Shown: piece by piece, positions 58,143 to 64,000 of the stretch
Position numbering within the stretch: position 1 is the stretch's first letter
How the letters are laid out: the number at the start of each line of letters is the position of its first letter
Source: Sorex araneus
Taxonomy: Eukaryota > Chordata > Mammalia > Eulipotyphla > Soricidae
Reading direction: 5' to 3'
Length of the DNA: 64,000 bases
Assembly (NCBI RefSeq): GCF_027595985.1
Contig: NC_073306.1
Span: forward strand, 155,449,719-155,513,718
Translations under genes and position numbers: made by a program
Notes under the pieces: model-generated
Database searches by the model: none
Told to the model about the DNA's origin: nothing
What the model saw: only the letters and a program-made list of their open reading frames with translations

Positions 58143-58429
58143 TAGAAGAAATAATCTTATTTTGAAAAGTCTGAGGTTAAATAAATTTCCAATTTTCATT
58201 CAACAGAAATATTGACTTGACTTTAATTTCCAGCAAGGTGAGTTTGTGCCCATTAGCTCTTGGTTTGTTTTTCACTTTGGGGAGAAAGTCTCTTTGAGGT
58301 TTTTGTATTTGAGTAGTTGTCACATCAGTTAGCTAAATAATCAGTCAATCCACTTCAACTAATTTATTAACAGTTCATTCTAGTCTCTTCCTGACACTCA
58401 AGTGAACTTTTCCCATGCCAGTGTGATAA

Positions 58430-58800
58430 CATCCAGGGTCTGGTGCTTGCCTTGCATAAGGCTAGCCCAGGTTCAACTCCTGACACTGCTTATGGTTCCC
58501 TGAACACCATCAAGAATGAATTATCGGGGCTGGAGCGATAGCATAGCGGGTAGGGCGTTTGCCTTGCATGCGGCCGACCCAGGTTCGAATCCCAGCATCC
58601 CATATGGTCCCCTGAGCACCGCCAGGAGTAATTCCTGAGTGTAGAACCAGGAATAACCCCTGTGCATCGCCGGGTGTGACCCAAAAAGCAAAAAAAAAAA
58701 AAAAAAAAAAAGGAATGAATTATCCCTGAGCACAGAGCCAGGGGTAAACTCTGAGCACAGTGAATGTGGTTCAAACCATAATCTCTCTCCTGCACCCCCC
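58430..58800 (+). mobile_element. Old SINE copy, host of a nested insertion
   Basis: The 5' part (58430-58525: 'tggtgcttgccttgcataag', 'cttatggttccctgaacacc') continues after the insertion at 58713 ('ccctgagcacagagccaggg', 'ctctgagcacagtgaatgtg'). Both parts join into one diverged copy of the same family. Confidence 0.85.
58526..58712 (+). mobile_element. Young short-body SINE nested in an older copy
   Basis: Near-consensus copy with 'ggggctggagcgatagcata', 'aggttcgaatcccagcatcc' and a long A tail. A perfect 12-bp target duplication, gaatgaattatc, sits at 58514-58525 and 58713-58724. Confidence 0.95.
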
Positions 58801-61490
58801 CAAAAAAAGATTAAACCACTCGAGAAGCACTATTTAATTCAATAAAATGAAGCAGAATATAAAGCAGTGTCTCAAAGTATTTTCAATATTTTAAGGAGGT
58901 GGCTTCAGTGATATTTTTTGTGCATAATGATCTTTTTCTCTTAGAATTCTTAACTCTGCTTAGTTAAGAAGGCATAATTATAAAGGAATTCCCTTAAATT
59001 TGTAAAGCTTGATTTTCTTTCACAGATAACTTTTTTGCAAAGGAGGAACAGAATATAAGAACAAACGGATATCACTAAATGGTATTAACAGTGTTATAGA
59101 CTCAAATTACCACATTCTTTAACAGAATACTCTGGAGGAGACCATATTTTCTGGTGATGTGAATTATGCATGAAACCTCTTTAATACAAGGAAATGCAAA
59201 GATACAGGAAGTAGTTCAGTATTTTTAGCTGATTATTGTCATTTGACCTTTTACGTATAGTATATATTTTACAAATATTAGCAAATCAATACCATTCATT
59301 GTATTGTGGTTGTGTAGGAGATTATTACAGTTCAAACACTCTTACTCTGAACATAGATTATAGATATTTTACTGCTTATTTTATTACTCACCTTACTTAT
59401 AATAACAAATGTTTTTAAATATAGCATGGCCTACTGTGTTTTTAAAAATAGATTAAAACCAAAAGTAAGCCGTTGACCTGAACTGGAGACATGTTAAGAA
59501 ATGGAACTTTTCAGTTGCACAAAAGTTACTATGGCATTACCTTGCCTTTTGTGTCTTCTGGTGATTTAATTTAGTAGTTTTAGAAAAGTGCCTATTGCTG
59601 TGTTAAAAAATTCCAGTGACAGCAATTGGTAAAATGTTTCTAAGTACAAGGGGTGTTTGTGGAGAACTGGTGAAACTGACAAGTGATTGACAGGTAAACA
59701 ACCTCCCTGTGCCCTTATATCCCTTTTGGTGATGCCTGACCATAGATGCTCTGTAAGCCTCAGGGAACCACTGTCCAGTTTTTATTAAATGTTTGTGTTT
59801 GTGAACATAGACAGTATCATCCATTAGTTGTCTAAATGTGGCACTGTTTTGTTATTGTTGTTCTGCCACCACCATCCTTATTGATTGTGGGGGAATCTCT
59901 GTGAAATTAAGAAATGAGAACTTTCTTTTACTTTGCTTAACTGAAGTTAAGCCCTGCAAAGGAGAACAAAGTGCACATTTCCTTAAGCAGCTTGAAGCCA
60001 TCTTAAAATGAATTAAAGTACAGCTTGAAATTTTAATTTGTGACTTCTCAGGGTCAATGTGAAATTGTCCTTTGTTTATGCAAAGGTGACGGCTCAGTTT
60101 ATACACAAAACACTATGCTTTTTGTCATCAGGAGCACTTGCTCTTCTCCTTGAAAGTGGTAACACTTAATATGTCTTGATGTTAGGGGTGTCATTTTATT
60201 TAACCTCTCTTGGATCAAGGATTTTATCTCTGATTTCTTGACAAGTGTCTTAATTTATATGCATTTCTTTCTCTGCTACTTAATCTTCATTTTCTAAGCT
60301 TTATTACAGCTGTCTTTGATGAAAATTTGTTAAATATAAAATCAGGTGATTACTTTCATAAAATTTCATTCTCATTAATGAGTTTTAGCAATAAATTTAA
60401 AATTAAAAGGAAATATCAATTCAAAGTTGTTGCTCTCCTGATTTTTAACATTTGGAAGGAATTTTCTTTCTAACCATTTTCTGTTTTTAAAATATTCTGA
60501 TTGCTTTAGAGATTCTAGGCAAAATTTCTTAATTTTTTTCCTCTTAATTTGAATGCTAAGATCTTGGATGTTTGAAGTGAGCTACTTGCCAGCAGATGAC
60601 GATTCAATGCAGATAAAGGAACCAAGTACAGTAAAATCTGTGTTTGCTAACCAGCAGAATCTGGAAAATCACATTTTTGAGATTCCCCAGGCAGAATTGT
60701 CCATCTAATGAATGTCAAAAGGCTTACTGAAATAGGATAGGGTGGCCATGGAGGAATTGGGTTAAAGTTGCTAGAGATTTGCTCTGTATTCTATTTGCTA
60801 ATTAAAGAATAATCTGTTGCATAGAGATTTTGCAGACCACAATGATATACCTCTGTAAATCATGACATTTTTATTCCTTTGAAAGACTGTAGAAGAAAAG
60901 CATGAAGTGAAAAATGGCCAACATGAATTGACTTCAGGTTAACTTATAATATACATCCTGTCTTTGATAATACATGTCATAACAGCGATTTTTATATCAC
61001 TATATTCCAAATGTTTGTAAGTTATTTAGAACTTGGAACGTGCTCTCTCATAGAAACAATATTGTAAACATTGGTTAAGTTCCAGGACTGTACTCCTAGC
61101 CTATGTAATCCATATGAATTTGGATTAATGTACCAATGTTCACTTCAGTACGGGCCCTTAAGGGCATATATGCAAGGGAAGATCAACAATGGTTAGCTTT
61201 CGTTTTCTGTAAAGAAAATGGTCCAATAGAAATTTTTAGAATAACTGACTGTTTTGCAGGTATTTTTCCTTTCTATTTGCACTCCTGTACTCAAAGTCTC
61301 CATGTCACCTGCTCTTCAAAAGGACTTGGAGAAAGTTATTTTTATCTCTCTGGTCTTTCTTGTAAGACATATTGACCTCATTTTCTTTTAAAAAAAAGAT
61401 TTTAAGATAAGTAACAACTTAAAGTTAAAAACACATTTATGAAGCACATATATAGACACAAAGACAATTCAGATGTGAAGAAATAGCTTG
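58801..61490 (+). other. Intron 4 stretch without recognised repeats
   Basis: About 2.7 kb without a SINE; the part near 60560-60860 is listed as a candidate regulatory block. Confidence 0.5.
60560..60860. promoter_or_regulatory. Candidate intronic regulatory block
   Basis: Repeat-free, high-complexity sequence with a homeodomain-type core ('tttgctaattaaagaataat'), E-box-like 'cagcagatgacg' and nearby TAAT sites. Conservation not tested. Confidence 0.25.
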
Positions 61491-61628
61491 AAGGGCTGAA
61501 GCAGTAGCACAGCTGGTAAAGTACTTGCCTTGCATGCAGCCATCCTGGGTTTGACCCCTGAGCTCAGAGCTAGGCATAAGTCTGAGTGCTGCCAGATGTG
61601 ACCTCCGAACCAAAACAAACCAAAAAGT
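61491..61628 (+). mobile_element. tRNA-derived SINE, internally deleted
   Basis: Head 'gaagcagtagcacagctggt' and 'ccttgcatgcagccatcctg' pass to 'gagctcagagctaggcataa' with the 'catatggtcccctgagc' part missing; the tail is 'aaccaaaacaaaccaaaaag'. Confidence 0.8.
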
Positions 61629-61844
61629 TTTAATGTATTGCTGGAAATTAAAGTCTTAGGACTTGTCGTGATTTTTCTTTCTGTTTTGTTCCCCTTCAAA
61701 ATGCCTCCTATATACCAGATTTTTATAATTTGTAGATACCACAAATTGTTTTGATCTGAGAATGTACACACTTAAAAACAAATGATTTCATACATATTCA
61801 TATCATGTATATTTAATAGATGTCAACATGTTCAGTATACTTTT

Positions 61845-61935
61845 ATGTATGTATATATGTCAGTAATATATGTAATATATGTATATATGTCAGTGATACA
61901 TATGTAATATGATATATGTAATATATACATATGTA
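61845..61935. repeat. AT-rich tandem repeat, about 30-bp period
   Basis: 'gtatatatgtcagtaata' at 61851 returns as 'gtatatatgtcagtgata' at 61881, within alternating TA/TG sequence. Confidence 0.85.
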
Positions 61936-64000
61936 TCTGGTATTGCCAGAACATTATCTCAAACTATATTTTCTTGTGTTCTTATAATTTATTTCCTTTT
62001 CCAAAAAGAATTACATATTTTTTTAGGTAATTAAAGAAGACAGTAATATGCATGACATTTGATGTTATTTGTAAATTTTCTGCACTTCACAAGTGAAATT
62101 TGAATGTACTTTACTGTGGAGCATAGATTTCCAGCACCCATGGGTTCTTTAATTTTCTTTATAGTTTCCCTTATATTGTTTGCTTAAATAATTTTCTTTG
62201 TATTGTATGTCAATATTAGTGACATAATTTGGCGTTTATGGGTCCAATAGGGGGAGCCAATTACATATTTTAGTGAGGTTGTTTGCCATTATTGCTGTTG
62301 TCCATTTGTCATAGCCAAAATACTTCCTTTACTTTGGCTCTGTAACACAAGCTCTTCATTAAAAATGATGCAGTATTTTATGCCACTTTCCTTTTGGTTT
62401 GTAATAGTAAATTTATTAGTCCATTATGACCATCACTGGGAAAGTCTAAAATAAAGGTCATTATTTTCAATTGTATGATATTTTTATTAAAGATAAAGGT
62501 AATCTAATCTTTTCATATTAAAAGTAAATGTAGAAAATATGAAATAATTTTTCCCAAAATTCTTTTAGATATAGTATATTAAGTTAATAAAGATGGGAAA
62601 TATATTTTCTGCTTTTCGAGCTAATCAAATTTATAGAATAATTAAAATCACATGACACTGTTATATAGATTTTTAAAAAATCACATACCTTGCTTTTTTT
62701 AAGTAAAGATTTTCAGTTAAGTTTCAAGGTCTACCACAATGAATCATTTAGGGTAATATTGAATTTCCATAATTGTTTGATTCTGTGTTTTATTCTCAAG
62801 ATAGAAAGTGGGATGGTTTCACTTATTTGAATTACTGTAGGGTATCTTTTATCACGAGACATTCTCAGAGATTGTGAAAATGTTCAATCTGAAATATTCA
62901 TCTTTTAAATGAATAGATTATATTGTGCCAGGTCATTGTTTTCATAGTTTCAAATATGTATTAATTAATAATTTTCTGAGAAATCACAATTTGTAATAAT
63001 TACTAATTGGCTACAAAAATGCATAGCTAAATGGCCTAGATTATAAATTTGATAAGTAAATTTGTAAATTTGGTTTTTTACCTTTAGTTTATGTATACAC
63101 ACACAAAAAACCACACATACACATTCTTTTTGTTCTTGTTTTATTTCCCATGTACTTAAGGACCAACAGATATGGGTCGCATTATAGGTCAAATACCTAA
63201 TTAGTGATTCTTTAAGATTTCAAAAGGAACAGATTTCCAGTTTATTGTCTAGTTTTAGCAAAAGAGAAAATATGCGTACATTTTCCCCCTCTGAAACTCT
63301 TCTTTTTATTTTTGTTCTTTAAACTTAGCCTCTGTGCTTCCTTGAATGTCACTAGAATATTATTATGCTATTAGTAGTCTAAAATGCTGTAAGTTATTTA
63401 TCAGTCTAAACAGTGAATAATAATAGATAAAATTCCTTATTATCAGATTAAATTCACTAGTCTTTGTATCCTCTCAACATACATTATAATGCACCTACTC
63501 TCCACATATATAATATAGTAGATGCTTTACAAAAAATGAAAGAAAAAGAGAAATGATAAAGAAGGGAGTAAGGAATAGAAGGAGGTGGTTCACTAGCTAC
63601 AGGATACTGAACTGCGGTATATACTTGTTTTCTCATATGAAGTTATACGCCACTTTCTTGGTTAGTCACATTTCTGTGAGGATAAGATGAGGCATGGGAT
63701 AATTTTTAAGCTCATACAAGCTTTGTAACTGTGAGCTTATGAATAATAACAGTAATTTTATAACTCAGAATATTAATTTGTATAATCTTATAACATTAAA
63801 CAAGAAATATGAATATTGTTGCATATTTGAAAGTTCCAGGATAAGAATGTCTCCTTTCTACAGTGTTGCAGTGAATTAAGTTTATAATACTGGGAAAGTA
63901 GACTCGTGCTTGCTAAAATGAGATCCCTGTTATATCCAATTACCCTTTTTGTTCTTCATGCTTCAGGATGCCATTTTACCCCAATGGCCAGACATTAATG
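61936..64000 (+). other. AT-rich end of the window, inside intron 4
   Basis: No exon, SINE or named repeat recognised. Sequence is strongly AT-rich. Confidence 0.5.

Larger units (their letters stand above)
33898..64000 (+). other. SLIT2: SLIT2 intron 4 (partial)
   Basis: At least 30 kb without an exon I can recognise; I looked for the continuation of the LRR frame (start of the next repeat after Leu132) and did not see it. It holds many SINEs of all ages, L2, MIR and L1 remnants, a long polypyrimidine tract and several repeat-free blocks. Large first introns of SLIT2 are known to hold regulatory DNA. Confidence 0.85.

Noticed and set aside
3262..61628. tRNA genes at the many A-box/B-box pairs
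   Set aside because: The boxes belong to SINE heads. None folds into a complete cloverleaf with acceptor stem and anticodon arm as far as I can see, and each is followed by a SINE body.
33898..64000. SLIT2 exon 5
   Set aside because: I searched by eye for the continuation of the fourth LRR after a 3' splice site and did not find it; it probably lies beyond the window.
1..64000. CRISPR arrays, operons or a prokaryotic defence or other novel gene system
   Set aside because: The DNA is vertebrate: spliced gene, CpG island, SINEs, L1, MIR. Direct repeats seen are microsatellites or target-site duplications.

Overview
This window is mammalian nuclear DNA. It holds the promoter region and the first four coding exons of SLIT2 (secreted axon-guidance ligand for ROBO receptors) on the + strand, with the upstream intergenic DNA before them and part of a very long intron after them. 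The SLIT2 call rests on the spliced translation: signal peptide, cysteine-rich LRR N-cap, then three 24-residue leucine-rich repeats. All four 5' splice sites and three 3' splice sites are canonical and in one phase. I recognise no other protein-coding gene, no intact structural RNA gene, and nothing prokaryotic.

The host is most likely a shrew (Soricidae, probably Sorex or a close relative). The evidence is about 37 copies of a tRNA-derived SINE with A-box and B-box promoter motifs in the style of the shrew SOR family. It comes in a short-body and a long-body form, from very young copies (perfect target-site duplications, intact A tails) to ancient ones. Older mammal-wide repeats (MIR, L2, L1 3' ends, a MER5-type hAT remnant, an MLT2-like ERVL solo LTR) fit a placental mammal.

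Layout: 1-15.3 kb is AT-rich intergenic DNA with SINEs, L1 and LTR fragments, microsatellites, a GC-rich retroposon (about 5.83-6.39 kb) and a 33-bp antisense copy of the 5' end of U2 snRNA flanked by 15-bp direct repeats. About 15.3-19.1 kb is a CpG island with GC boxes, a TATA motif at 15881, and coding exon 1 (17876-18054). Exons 2 (20588-20659), 3 (21763-21834) and 4 (33826-33897) are each exactly 72 nt and encode one LRR each. Intron 3 is about 12 kb. Intron 4 runs from 33898 past the window end; I did not find exon 5. The interval 14.3-25.5 kb has no tRNA-type SINE that I can see, in contrast to the dense SINE load elsewhere.

The most interesting items are evolutionary ones: the U2 fragment insertion, a larger GC-rich relative of the long-body SINE, head and body exchange between the two SINE forms, a SINE with a foldback end, and several repeat-free, homeodomain-motif-rich intronic stretches that are candidate enhancers. 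I found no convincing undescribed system.
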